Assembly: GCA_947462335.1 (NCBI GenBank)
Contig: OX381707.1
Coordinates: forward strand, 81,120,610-81,184,609
DNA from: Harmothoe impar
Lineage: Eukaryota; Annelida; Polychaeta; Phyllodocida; Polynoidae
Length of the DNA stretch: 64,000 nucleotides
Direction: 5' to 3'
Each line of letters starts with the position of its first letter. Position 1 is the first letter of the stretch. Below are positions 33,524 through 48,500 of the stretch, one piece after another. Under the pieces are notes generated by a model. The model saw nothing but the letters and a program-made list of their open reading frames with translations. It was not told the DNA's origin and did not search any database. The position numbers were made by a program, and so were the translations under genes.

Positions 33524-36500
33524 ATGCAGAACTTCAGGTAAGTCAGGCTTCTACTACTAATAAGTCAATATACAGTACTGTTGGCATAGGCTATACACAG
33601 GTTTGTGTGCCGGGCTAACTATGAGGCCACTCAAAAAGAAAAAAATGTTTTTCATAACCAAGCAAGGAAAAATATGACGAGGGAGATTTTTTTTTTTTTT
33701 TTTAATTTTGGCGAATACATAGGGATATTTGGACATTTCGCGATCAATTTTCACATTTTAGCAAAGGTTTTATAATGCAAATTATACCTAGCTGACTGCA
33801 TTGCTGACAGTATAAGCTTTAATTTGGTACCATCATGTTAAGGATAGGACGTGAACAACATCAAACACATGTTATATAGCAGTGGCATCGTATTTACACT
33901 GCTGAACACTACTGATCATACAAGATCACAGATGAAAGTGTGATTACCACACGGTATCCTTGTGCCATGGCAAGGCCGAGGACACTCTAAAGTGACTCTC
34001 TCATATAGATCATTGCTGTAAACGTACATATTTTAGCTGGTACAAATTTTCACGGATTTGCTTCAAAATACAATTTCGCTGGGATTTAAATTCGCTGATA
34101 TTGAAATATTTCAGTTACAGAGCTATATTGGATAAATTTTCGCTCTGTACATATTTTTTCGCAGTTTTTAAAATCCGCGAAAATATGTACAGCGCGAAAT
34201 AAAATACGTTTACAGTAATTCATAACTAATTATCACATACTCATATCTATAATTCATATATAAATTTATCACAACAATCATATAACCCCATGATAATATG
34301 CCAAGGTATCCAGACGTAACTCAAGTTACAAGTCGAATGAATATCATGAAAATGATTCTGATTTGTGCTAAATAAAAAAATAATAATAATAATTCTATAT
34401 TTTGGCAATTTTAACATATTTTTCATCAAAATTGTAAAAAGAAAATCATGATTTTTATGATGTGTGCAGTGATGAGAAACAACTTTTTTTTTGAGTGACC
34501 TTAGTTAGGTTTTAAAATGTATCACTGGGCAGTGCATGCTTTTATGTACTTCATTCAGTGTATGTGTGTAGCATAACAGGAAGAGGGAGTAGTTAGAAGG
34601 TACAGGTGATCAGTGCATGTCAACAACATAACAATAGTGGGCTTTCCTAGCAATAAGATCATTCAATTTGTCATAGAAGCATGCAATTTGGCCCAGACAT
34701 ACTTCGCAGGATACTTTTTCATATTGATAGGAGGTCCATGGAATTTCTATTTCATCAACTCTTTTTTATATGTGAATAAGGTAAGATTGAAAATCTGTAA
34801 ATTTGCTATCTGGGTTCCCAGTGGTAGCCCTGGACAAAAAAGGACCAAAACCAAGTGTAGGCAACCCCCACAGATTGATATATAATTCACAGTACACGGA
34901 TCAGGGGCCCTGCAGACAACGCGTCCAATAACAATTGGACCTCAGGCATATCGCCACATGTCTATTAGGGAGTGCTCATTTTTTAACAACAGGGGGGGTG
35001 GTGAGATTTTGCGCGACATTTTTTCACCCCCCCCTAGAGGGGTCGACATTTTTTACCCCCCCCCCGGCGGGCCGAAAATCGTGTGCGTTCGTGCCCCTTT
35101 GTAGCATAGTAACGCGCGGGCTTTTTCCCTCAAAACAGGTTGAATTTTTTTTACCTCCCCCCAAGAGGGGTCTAAATTTTTTACCCCCCCCCCCCGGACA
35201 AGGGGTCCAAATTTTTTATCCCCCCCCAAAATCCACCACCCCCCCCCTGTTGTTAAAAAATGAGCACTCCCTTAGCCCTGCAAAATATCAACCTCAAGAA
35301 AAATGTCACCCTAACTATAGGCCCCCTAACAGTGGGCCATTTGCCTAATGACAAAGGACATGCCATACTAACATCTGAGTACAGACCATACCAAAGTCTG
35401 AGCATAGGCCATACTAACATCCACGCAAAGACCATACTAATATCTGTGCATAGACCATACTATAGACCAATGCAGCAAGAAAGGGTGACTTTTCAGAAAA
35501 GTTCTAATATATACTATCTGAAAGATAATTGTCCTGCTAATCTCTTGGTTTGAGATGTTTGCAAATCTAGCCATTACAGACAATGTTACACACATTCTAC
35601 TGAAAGAAATGTAAACACAACTTTATTTTGAAAAAGTCACCCTTTCTTGACGCATTGGTCTGTAGTTAACATCTGAGGTTAGACCATACTAACATCCAAG
35701 CACATGTCAGACTAATGTCTGAACACATACTAACATCCGAACTCATGCCATACGAAAGTCTTAACACCAACATCCCAACACTAACATCCCAACGCTAACA
35801 TCCCAACATGAACATCCCAACACTAACATCCCAACGCTAACTTCCCAACATGAACATCCCAACACTAACGTTCCCGTAACACCCCAACACTAACGTCCAT
35901 ACATTAACATCCCAACACTAACATCCCAACGCTAACATCCCAACGCTAACATCCCAACACTAACGTCCATAAGCTAACATCCCAACACAAAAATCCCAAC
36001 ACTAACATTCCAACACTAACGTCCCAACACTAACGTCCCAACACTAACGTCCCACACTAACGTCCGAACACTAACGTCCATACACTAACGTCCGAACACT
36101 AACGTCCATACACTAACGTCCCAACACTAACGTCCCAACACTAACGTCCATACACTAAAGTCCATACACTAATGTCCCAGTAACATCCCAACACTAAAGT
36201 CATTACACTAACGTCCATACACTAACGTCCATACACTAACGTCCCAACACTAACATTGCTGTAACACCCCAACTAGGGACTCCAGAGACCGCTAGGTGAG
36301 CCCCTGTGCACAGTGTGCACTGCAGGTCAACATTTTGGTACAGCTGTGTCTCACAGACACTGATATGAAACTCCCCTCTTAGGAGGTGACATTTTAATTA
36401 TTATTGTCATGTTATCACTCAGAAATGCTGTCATGAGAAAGGCCTATCCAGCCATACCTATGATTTGTGACTGCAGCCAAGAGAAGTTACGAATTTTATT

Positions 36501-39500
36501 GGTAATATGATAGATTTGATCAAAAACAGGGGAAACCCTATGAAGTTATGAATCCTGGTGGCTCCTTTTGGGTTTGTGATATGATCCAATATGTTGCCAT
36601 TAGTCTGGTAAATAAAGTAAAAATTAAGGGGTAGATCCAACAAAACTGTAAGAAAAGGTTTTTCAGTGGATTTCACTAGCTTGATATGTCTTTTTTTCAG
36701 AAAAAAAAAGTTTACCATTTTTTGCCTTGGGAAAATGCCTCAAATGGGGCAAAATCCAAGATGGCCGCCAAAATATCAGAATTCCATCTCCCATGCCCTA
36801 GATATGGCTAATAATGCACATTTAACACTACCTACCCCCCCTAAATGGGACCCAAGGAATTCAATGGTTCTATTGGTTTGTTGCTAGGACAGCTGGTCGC
36901 CTAGCAACGGCTATTCTAATTGTTTATCTGCCTAGCAACACGCATTTCCATGGTCCTGAGGTTGTTAATAGTCATACCTACCCCCCCTAAATTGGACCCA
37001 AGGAATTCAATGGTTCTATTGGTTTGTTGCTATGACAGCTGGTTGCCTAGCAACGGCTATTCTAATTGTTTATCTGCCTAGCACTGCCTAGATGGAATTC
37101 TGATATTTTGGCGGCCATCTTGGATTTTGCCCCATTTGAGGCATTTTCCCAAGGCAAAGAATGGTAAACTTTTTTTTTCTGAAAAAAAAGACATCAAGCT
37201 AGTGAAATCCACTGAAAAACCTTTTCTTACAGTTTTGTTGGACTTAAGAGCTTTATTTACCAGACTACATATGATGTTAAAAAATGGAAGCAATCAGAGA
37301 ATGCTCTCATCTGTTCCCAGACCATAACATCATACTAATCATGATTGGGTCATTAAGGCAATTGGTTTACTCTCTACACTCACACCCACTGAGGTGATCG
37401 GGTCAATCACAGCATAGCCTTTCCAGTACTCCAAATGCCATTCAAACCCCTTACATAACTACCTTCCACATACCAGCCCCACTCATCCATGACCCCAACA
37501 ACCTGCCCTACAACTATTAAGTGACCACAGACTAACTCCAACTGCTATATAGAGAATGTACTAGGGGAACTTGTTGGATTTTATTGACACATAATTGATG
37601 ATTGTGTGGGTTCTATGATAGATAGAAAGAAAATTCTAAAGGATTTGGATTACATTTCTCACATTCTACACCATAGAAGAAAAATATTTGATCATCAAAA
37701 ATTTCTCGATTTTTTTCTGGAGTCCCTACCAACACTAACGTCCATGCACTAATTGGCCCCTATAAATATTCTGGGAGTGTTATTTTCCTAATAAACTCCC
37801 CAAAAATACATTACAGCCAGTAGGTATGGTTAGAATAGCAGAGTGCATGGGGTAATAGGTGAATTTTGTGCTTTTCCGACCATGTACGGCCACCGATCAT
37901 GTACGGCCATCAATCATGTATGGCCAGTTTTAGTTGCATCGATCTGGTGAGAGTGAGCCACTAATGTTTGCATTATATAAGCCATACTAATGTCCGAGTA
38001 TACAGCAAACTAATGCCCGATTATATATGCATGATCAGAAGTTATAAAGATGCATGATTGAAGTTAGTGTCACCTATGCTTGGACCTTAGTATCACCTAT
38101 GCTCGGATGTTAGTATCACTTAAATGTTTGTACATTAGTATCATCTATGTTTGCACATTAGTATCACTTGTGCTAGGTTGTTAGTATGTTCGGACAGTAG
38201 TATCTCAATGCCCAGACTTTAGGGGCTATTGTCCGGAGGGCTTACAGTTATAGTGCCTATTGTCAGGGGGGCCAATCATTCCGTGGCTACACCCATGTAG
38301 TACCGGGGGAGGACGGTGGTCGGTGTGCTGCTGGTCCTGTACCGGCTACACTCGTGTAGTACAGAACTCTGCTGGGGGGGGACGGTGGTCGGTGTGCTGC
38401 CGGTCCTGTACCGGGGGAGGACGGTGGTCGGTGTGCTGCTGGTCCTGTACCGGGGGAGGACGGTGGTCGGTGTGCTGCTGGTCTTGTACCAGCTACACCC
38501 GTGTAGTACAGGACTCTGCTGGGGGAGGACGGTGGTCGGTGTGCTGCTGGTCCTGTACCGGGGGAGGACGGTGGTCGGTGTGCTGCTGGTCCTGTACCGG
38601 GGGGAGGAGGGTGGTCGGTGTGCTGCTGGTCCTGTACCGGGGGGAGGACGGTGGTCGGTGTGCTGCTGGTCCTGTACCGGGGGAGGACGGTGGTCGGTGT
38701 GCTGCCGGTGCTGTACAGGGGGAGGACGGTGGTCGGTGTGCTGCTGGTCCTGTACCGGGGGAGGACGGTGGTCGGTGTGCTGCTGGTCCTGTACTGGGGG
38801 AGGACGGTGGTCGGTGTGCTGCCGGTGCTGTACAGGGGGAGGACGGTGGTCGGTGTGCTGCTGGTCCTGTACCGGGGGAGGACGGTGGTCGGTGTGCTGC
38901 TGGTCCTGTACAGGGGGAGGACGGTGGTCGGTGTGCTGCTGGTCCTGTACCGGCTACACCCATGTAGTACAGGGCTCTGCTGGGGGGGGGGGGGGGACGG
39001 TGGTGGGTGTGATGATAGTCCTCGCTGAGGCATTACATCAATATGCTTTAGGTATGCTCTAGCTCGGGCTCATTGCCCTTCTGCCGCCAGCACCCCTATC
39101 TATACAATATTCTTTGATGGTCTTTATTATGATATAACTATGACATCCTTTAAAGCAACTGATGCATTTGGTATAAAAAAAGGTACAAACATTTCTTATG
39201 TTTTCAGTAATTTGACATAAGGTGATGAGATGAGATGAGTAGCACAGGTATTTCAGATGAGACTAATTAATTTGGCTGCGCCAAATGGATGTATTTTCTA
39301 TTCAAGAGATTAGGGTAAACAATGAGTCTTCCTGCGTTGTGAATGAACATCACAAATGGGGAAGTCCACATGGGCTAGTTCCAACCTTATACCGCTAGAT
39401 GGCAGGGCAGTAATAGCAGCTCAACAGGGCAACTGTACTATAGAAACCTATACAAATAACTCATTCTCTGGATAGTTTTTTTTTGTGTTTGTTTCCTCTC

Positions 39501-42500
39501 CAAGTATCATATTGTTTAGAGAGCACATTACAGATATTGTGTAACACTTAATATTGTTAGAATAAGTTAAATATGCAGAGCTGTTGACATCTCATGACCA
39601 TAGAAACTTAAAACAGAGGGTGCAGCTTCATCCACTAGCCAGGGTCTGTGGCCACCTGGTGGTTGGCTGCGGAACTAAACATGGAGGACCTCATTATTAT
39701 TGACTCAGGGTGAATCATCCCTGAGTAATATACGTCTACCAATTTTGCATTTTAAGACAATTTTGAGACATGGGAGAATCGTTGTCTTTCAGTTATTATT
39801 CGAGATAGACAAACAGGGAAATAATGAAGAGATAGGCAAGATCGGGGGACACAATTTTCCTTCAAAATCTTTTTTAAAATCTCATTTTTTCTTTGAGATA
39901 TTCAACTGCGATCTTTAACAATTTTTTTCTCTCTTTCGCTACAATGTAAATGTACTTAAAAAAAGCTACCACCCCTGCTGGGCACCCATAGACCCCAAGG
40001 CATTAACTTTGTGGGTGGAAGATAAAAATGGAATTTTCAAGCATTCTGCTGCTATTTCTCTCTTCTACCCCCGAACCGGTCAAAAACTGGGAATATTATA
40101 CTGCCAGCACCAGATACATGGTAGAAAACATGGGGTGTGCAAGCTTTCACAAACAGTGGGTCAATTTGCCTATCATGGTCTGGGAAGGGGGGTGGAGAAA
40201 TCAGTTTTCATTTCACTCAAAGAGTGTCAGGAAATGATACAAGGGAAGGACAAACCCCACTCCCCTCCCCCTCCCCCACATGAATATAAAAGTCATAATT
40301 TTGGGTTTTGGTGAACAGATTTGGTGAACAAGATTTTTTTTTTTTTAAGTCTCTAGTACAACCCACACTCGCCAGGTCCATCTTGGACCATCTGTGATCA
40401 TCCAATAGGGTCCATAAAGCATATGTAATTTTCCTACTGCGCGAGATCTCAACCGTCAACGTCTGCAGAGCAAAATTGTACCACCCATATCTTCGCCGTT
40501 TGAAGATTGACTCACTTTTTGGTAGGGACAGAAGGCGGTACATGCCCGCAGCCTGCAACTGTCGTACAAACCCGCCTGTACACCCACACCCACCTGCTGT
40601 CCCACACCCACCTGCTGTCCCACACCCACCTGCTCACCCATACCCACCTGCTGGCCTGAATGGGAATAACATACATGTATGACACATGACTTTTAACAAG
40701 GAATTCATTTCTGATGCCAGAATTGACCAATGAAAGATTATAACAGAGTACTATATCTAAGTACATAAGTTACATATCCATCTAACCCTGAGTCATCTGT
40801 AAGGCCACTCACACACTCAATCTTTTTCCTGTTACATTACATAGGGTGGCTGTACTGCTATTTACCCTGTTACTGGGAACTGTTGCTGAACAAGAGGCGG
40901 AGGAAGTGACACTAAGTATACACATTTCATCTTTACATATTTCTCCTTTACATTTGCATCATTTAACCATGATCACTGTCCCACATGAACCATGAACCAT
41001 AATCAGGGGAAGACACTAACTTTTTCAGCCATGGGCCACCCGGGCCCATAACTTCAGAAATCTATAGGCCCATATATAAATCTGTGGGCCCAGAATAATA
41101 ATTTTACTTTTCTAAAAGAGATCTCTGGTTAATTGATATCAGGGCCTAACCATAATAGCATGTTACTCCAGTCTATACGAAAACCTGCCCGACACTGGCT
41201 TTAGCCGGCAAAAACTCTGCCGGTCCGTCAGGAAGAGTGCTACTGCCGGCCCAAATGACTGGCTGTATTTTACAGATTTCTGCCTATATGCCATATTTTA
41301 CGGTTTGTAAATCGGACCATTATTAAGGTTTCTACAGCATAAAACAGAAAGGTTGAATATTTTCTGTAATGTTCATCAGTAATTTTACATGTTAAAATAA
41401 TTAATATGATTGTAATATACAGGGAAACCCTATTCATTAACGATGTTAGTACAAACCCTTGCTTTATAGTTTATTTTCAATAGCAAGATTGTACTCCGAT
41501 ATCCCGGCCTACAAAAATTGAGCCTGGCCTGCAAAGGAAAAAATCTGCGGGACCGAATGTCCTGCATGGTGAAAAAGTTTTTGTATAGACTGTTACTCAG
41601 TGCCTTTCTCTTCCCAATGACATGCAACATGACTATATTGGTTTAGATATATTCTCCTAGAAGTTTATTCATCCACTCCTGTGGCCCTCAGGAAGATAAT
41701 TCTTGAGAAAACTGGGGGTCCGGACTCAAACTACGGCCCATTGGATCCCGGGTCAGCGTTAGTGTCTACCCCTGCATCATGATTCCCGGCAAGTCTCAAC
41801 GCCATAGCATTGGCATGATGCTTGAATGCATCATGACGACAGAGGGCATGATGCATTAATACAGTATGCCTTCCCTAAAGCTGTAATGACCACTTTGTAA
41901 CAGCTCCTATTGTAAGGCCAAAAAAAAAGGGTTGTTTTTAGGTCACCCGACCAGGGCCGACCCTATGTTTTTTAATGCAATTTTGAAGATTTTTTTTTAT
42001 TTTTATACTTTTTTGGGTCAATTTTAGGTTTACAAAATTTTGGAAAAAAATCTCCCCATTTTTACACTTTTTTGGGTCAATATTAGAGGGAAAGTAAAAA
42101 AACAAAAAAAGTTTAAAAAAAACCAAAAATCTGACTTACCGACCCTAGAGTTTCTTCCCATGTTACCTGAAACAAAACCTTTTTTTTTATTTGGCCTAGG
42201 TATATGAGGCCCCCACTACATTTATATCCATTATTTCTCACTTATAAGGGGGAGATACCTCGATGAATAAAGAAGCAATATCAATACAAAGTATACAGTG
42301 CATATTATTTTTAAATGGTTTGACGAAATATCAAGTCCGGTAGGCTTAGACACTGAGTCTCGTATTTCGCAAAAGCTGAATAACCAGCCCCCGTATTTCC
42401 TCAAACCTCTGTATTTCGCGAAAACTTCACTTCCGGTTCAGCATAAGGATCACTCCGCCAACTGAGTTCCAACCCTCAAGCCTGTCCGAGACGGCCGAGT

Positions 42501-45500
42501 GGTTAGCGTTCTCGCCTCCTACGCGCCGGGCCCAGGTTCGATTCCCGGACGAATTCGACGACGTTTTGGTTGTGTGACGATCAGCTGATCGTTGGCCTAT
42601 ATTCAGATTGAGACGATATCCTTTTTTTTTCATTGGCTTCGTTTGGGGGTTAAAATACCATATTTCTGCTGGAAACCAAGCCTAAGCTGTACAAGACATC
42701 CTATATTTACACGTACAATAGCTGAATTAGGCCCTAGCCCCCCAGAAAATTTGGTTGAGCCTCTCTAAGTTGATAAATCGGCGAAAAATTGAGACGATAA
42801 AAATGTGGCCGCCCGGCTTGCGCTTGACAGTGGCAGGCCGCGAGTGGTTTCTTCACATTCCCCGAAAAATAATGTGGTGGTTTTTGGCTTTAAAATGGAG
42901 TTATATTGAAAGAAAGATAGCGCACGCAAGAGAAAATATCCCATATTTGGGTGTACGCTACATAAATTAGGCTAAAACCCCCTAGAATGTTTGGTTGAGG
43001 CTTGTTAGCTTGATGGATCGGCCAAAAAATCTACCGTAAAAATTTCCACGATCAACTTGCCAGTGGTTTCAGCCCGCTGGTCTTGAACTTAAACTTGACC
43101 TAGATTTTTCGGGTGACGATATATTTTTGGGCAATAAAGGACCATTTATAGTTCTATCGTCTTGTTTTTTTAAACAAATTAATACATTAAAATGAAAAAT
43201 AAGGCCTAATTTGTACAAATAAAGACGATAAAGACGATCGAATGGGGGAGGACTATTTTTTGGCGCAGGCGCACAGACCGGAAGTGTGTATAGAGCAAGG
43301 TGTCATGGCGGCGTTCGGATGTCTTTGGGGACGATGCAGGTTAAAATTGTCTTTTTCTCCTTTAATATGTGACAAATGCATTTAAAAATAAATACAGGAT
43401 CAGTTTAAGTTCTGTATTTCCCCTCCAGATTGACATCTCAAGCCCCCGTATTTCGTTTCAACCCTTATAAAGGGTTTCAACGAAATACGGGAGCTTTCGA
43501 TGTCAATCTGTCGGGGAAATACAGAACTTAAACAAATCCTGTATACTTATTCTACAATAATCATTATCCAAGGGCCATGAATATGACCTTCATTGCCAAA
43601 ACAGCATTGAACAAACAGTCAAAATAACTGTCTCATTTCAAAAATATTAGACTCATAAACTTGTCTAGGGGACAGACATTTTCAGAAAATTATCAAAACT
43701 TGTGGTTTATCATTCAGACAACTTTACCAATCTTATTTTCGCGAAATAAGAAAAGTTGTTTTTGTCTGTGATGCATTCATTATCCAAGCAGGGCTGAACA
43801 GAACAGTGGCAACCCCAGGTGAGACAAACACGGATATGTTAGCGGCAGCTGGGGCACTGTACACATCCACTGCAGACTTGTCGATACCGACCACGGACGA
43901 GGACTGGAGTCCCTTCCCCCCTGGTGATGTTCTAAATAACCCATGGCTGAGAAAGATCCGATTCTGTGTAGATTTGTGTTATAACGAAACAAAACTGGTT
44001 GGTACATTTTTTAATATTCCACGAATTTTACTGAAAATATGGTCCATGTGCTCCATATCTATTAGCCGTATAAAATGAAAACAGGCTACTACTGTTAGCA
44101 TGGGCTTCCCAGTCTATTGTAGTGTAGTTTCACATTTAATGTCATATGGGGAACGAGGATCTAATCTAAAAAATTGCACCCCTTTTTGGCCAAAAAGCCA
44201 GCGCATTATTATAGCTCAAAGGGGTCGGCCGCACTCAATTTCAACTTGCATGAGGGGGGACCAAAAAAATTCTGACCCCCTCCCCCTGTTGTTAAAAAAT
44301 GACCACTCCCTAAACTAAAGCATGGGCAGACTCGATCTCCCGGGGGGGGGGCACTTAGCATATTTTGCATACACATGTGTCCGGCAAGGGTACTTTTTCA
44401 ACAAAATTTCCCTAGGCAAGGGTCCACTTTTGAGAGGAATTTCCCCAAGCAAGGGTCAACTTTTGCAAAATCTCCCTAGGCAAGGGTCAATTATGACCAA
44501 AATCTCTCTAAATCAACACCATTTTGACCAAAATCTCTGCCCATTATCAAATAACCCCTATAAAAAGGTCCATTTTCATCAAAATCTCCCTAAGCATGGG
44601 TTCATTTTCTCCCAAATCTCTCTAAACAAAGAATCATTTTTGCCAAAATCTCCATAGAAACTGGTTCATTTGGAAAATACCCGGAAAAATGTCAATTTTC
44701 TCCCGAAATCTCCCTAAGCAAGGGTCAAGGGTTGCCAGGGGTCCAGCTGGACACCCCTGTCAAAAAAAAATTGAGTGCCCCCCCGGGCTCGATCTTCACT
44801 GTTGGGTTTTTCGCGTGGAGCGTGCGAAATTTTCTACCCCCCCCCCCCCCGTCAAGGGATCGAAATTGTTTACCCGCCCCTTACGGGTCAAAATCGGTGC
44901 GCGCGTGGACCCTTTGAGACATAGTAACATACAGGCTTTTTGGCTCACCAAGGGGTCCAAATTCTTTCACCCCCCAAGGGGTCCAAATCCAAATATGATC
45001 ACTCCCTAACTATTCTTTTTCAGGAAGGTATACGCAACCTGTGGCCCTATCTATACCCACTTTCCTACGTAGGATCAGATAATAAAACATATCACATGAC
45101 ACGCATCCTCCAGAAAGCACAGGAAATACCAGTTAACCCAATCCTCCGTTCTAAGTTATTCTGTTACATTATTGCTTATCCACATTGGGGAGAGTATTCT
45201 GTGCAATGTGTTCCTGGCAATCATACACATTTTCTCGATATGTGGAAATACTCCCCTATAGGAATGTTGAAAGACAATATCCCCCTGTCTGTTCTCAATG
45301 CCACATTGGCATTTCTCTCCCTGACGTTAGGAATATTTGGTAAGTAGCAGAAAAGCTTTGCTCCTCTTTTGTTGGAACAGCATCCCCCATTTGTTATATC
45401 AAGACATCAGCTTTATTCTAAAATGTTTATAATAATAACAAGACGATTATATAAACAGGTCATTTAATTTGATACCAAACCTAACTATTGCATGCAGCTT

Positions 45501-48500
45501 ATACAAAGTGTTTAGCTAGTATAGTAGAGTACTAAAGGAGCAATACACTAACCCTCTGTGTGGCTTATAGCATTGTGCCAGAGGCTAGGTGCTGATTAGG
45601 GAGTGTTCATTTATTAATAACAGGGGTGTGGTGAGACCCCCCCCTCGAGAGCGCGTGGAATGTTTTCTGCCCCCGAAAATTTTTCGCCCACCCCCCCTTT
45701 GAACTATAGTAACACACAGGCTTTTTTGCTAAAAAGGGGCTAAATTTTTACGCCCCCCCCCCCCAAACCCACCACCCCCCCTGTAACTAATAAATGAACA
45801 CTCCAAAAGAAACAAAAGGCGTGTTTCAGGTTACATGGTCTGAAAATCTAGGGTAGGTAGGTCGGGTTTTTTTTGGGCCTGAAAAGTACCTAGAAATTGA
45901 CTTGGGAACTTCAATGCCAACTCGCTGACGATCGCCTCGGCTTGTGAATTATCAGAACAAATCTTAAATTGCCCCAAAATGACCTAAAGTACTATAAATA
46001 TCTTTTTCAAAATTGGATAAAAATTTGTAGGGTCTGCCCTGTTTTGCTAGGTAGGGTCCGGTAACCTGAAACACATCTTTTTTTAATATTTGGCGTTATA
46101 TGAGGGATCTGTTTCTATGTAAGACTTAACCGAACACAGAAAGTTTGATAAGAGATATTTCAGGAAACATCCTAATCATTGTGTCAATACTGACCAAGAA
46201 GGAGTTGAAGACTTCAACCAACTGGATCCTGCTCGGTATAGCAGTGGCCGACTGTCTCAACTCAATTACTGCTGTATTCTATGACGTAAGATTCATTGGG
46301 ACGGTAACTACGTATCCAGGGTTACGTTTTGACGAAATCACGCACGGACACAATACTGTGCGGGGTACACTTTTAGATGTGTCAGGACATCGGACACAAT
46401 TTATTGTCTCATTTCTCCAAATTGCTGACAGCTAGGGGCCTGGTATGAATACAGATGAAGCCCATGGGACCTCCCGCCATGCCATTTTGTATGCGCAGGG
46501 TGCCAGTGTACCTCCTTTATAAGGCAGAGCACAGAGCACAGGCGACTTTGCACCCAGGACAGTATGGCGTCCATGAATGGTTACGTCAAAACGAAACCCT
46601 AGAAACGTAGTTACCGTCCCAACGAATAAACTTTGATATATATGTTATTGTCTAAAATCTTAAACTTACTCTTGAGGGACCTCAATCAGTTTGTTGCATC
46701 ATATAGCCATGGTTGGCCATCATAGTGCAGTTTATTATATTTTGTCTGATGTAAGTTGTTAATTTATTGCCATATATTTTCATGATATATTTATTGGGTT
46801 TTTTTAAACTACAACAGTGATCTCATTGTGTGGTTTTATTGAAGTATCACATATAACACTGCATGAATCTTGGCATTTAAGCAAAGACTGGACTGCTTAA
46901 AGTCACAGTTTAAGCATATTTAATTCAGGTAAAAGCCACATAAAGCAGCTTAAATGTCATTATGACTTTTCGGGGACATTTTCATGAAATTTACTGAACT
47001 TAAAGCTGCTTAAATGGTGACTTTAAGCAATAAACGGTTGCTTAAATGCCAATGTTCATGCAGTGTAAATTCTACATTTTGTTAGGTATCAGATGATTCA
47101 TAATATGCTTATACACTACAGTACCCACAGACATTTCTGTTCACCATAACTAACCCAGTTCTCGGACCTACTGGATGTACAATTGTACGAATGCTGAAAG
47201 AGTTCAGTCAGTTGGGGGCTGTAAACCACCTTGTAACGCTGAGCTTTGAGAGGTAAGCGAGTTTTTATTGGGAGGAGGGGGGGGCTGTGCATTTATAAGT
47301 ATAATGAATAGGGCTGTGTCTCACGACCTTGGGCCAATGTTTTTGTCTCTGACCGGGTGCCGTCTCTGACCAGGTGCCGTCTCTGACCGGCTTTGCTTGA
47401 TAAGGTCAAAATACCAACAGCAGGACACTAATTATAATTATAATCATAAATATATAACAACCGCCATAACGTTTTTACAAATCCTTATATATATGAGTAT
47501 AATTATTTTAAAACACCTTTTTTCTGACACCTGGTCAGAGACGGCAGCTGGTCAGAGACGGCACCCGGTCAGAGACAAAAACATTGGCCCAAGGTCGTGA
47601 GACACAGCCATAGGTCTCAGGGCTAGCGATGCAGGGAATAAATATCACTTCAGAATCAGAATGATTGTCGTATATTCCTTAGCCATAACAATTGGTCTAT
47701 GTGGCAGTCTATACCACTAGCATTAAAGTGAGTATATCCGATGTGTGGGACAAACCACATTTTCCCTAATAATGAGTCACAATGTTCACATATGACATAT
47801 TTAACTTTTTATCTATTCCATTCCCCCTCATTCCCTCTGATTTTTGCTGAAATTTAACGTCATTGCTCAATACATGGTCATTTTGGAATAAAATCGTGCA
47901 CGATTTTATTCCCCCCCCCCCATTGAAAATACATTAGAAAAGTCCATGGTTGAACCTCATGAGATACATTTCCTGAGCTCTTACTGCCCATGGATACCAT
48001 TTTAATGTGTCCCAACCCGTAAATTATGCATTTTTACAGTATTTGGAACATATTTATGTAGGATTTAAAATTATACCCAATTTAAATTACTATCATAGTT
48101 CTGATGTTTCTGCATGATTAATAGAATCAATGTAGCAAGTTAGGATAATTAACATTGCCCCGCTGATTACATGAATCATATCAATAGATCTGTGGTTCTT
48201 TTTCAGATACTTCGCAATATGTTGGCCAATGAAAAGAAGTCTCAAGTTTACGCCAAAGAAAACGGTCATGATCATAATTCTCAACTGGTCCATTTCAGCA
48301 GTCCAGACTATCCCATATGTATTCCTTGGACTTGATGTATGTGCTCTTAATTCAACTAATAGTTCTCTTCATATCACTCAGATGTCATATGTGTTAACTT
48401 AATTGTAGCAATGTGGAGTCTCATAGTGTATACCTTCATTAGGCCAGACCAAAAAAAAAATTGGTCAATGGATTTCGCTCGCCTCATTTTTTTCAAAATT

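Noticed and set aside
38260..39062. Overlapping ORFs up to 248 codons on both strands
   Set aside because: They come from a stop-free 39-bp minisatellite with a 13-residue period.
45060..45347. Treating the extracellular-domain exon ORF as a stand-alone secreted protein
   Set aside because: It ends at a consensus GTAAGT donor in the phase that continues into the TM1 exon.
46286..46435. Read-through of the TM2 exon to the stop at 46,435
   Set aside because: A GTAAGA donor follows FYD, and the next exon resumes in phase with a normal ECL1/TM3.
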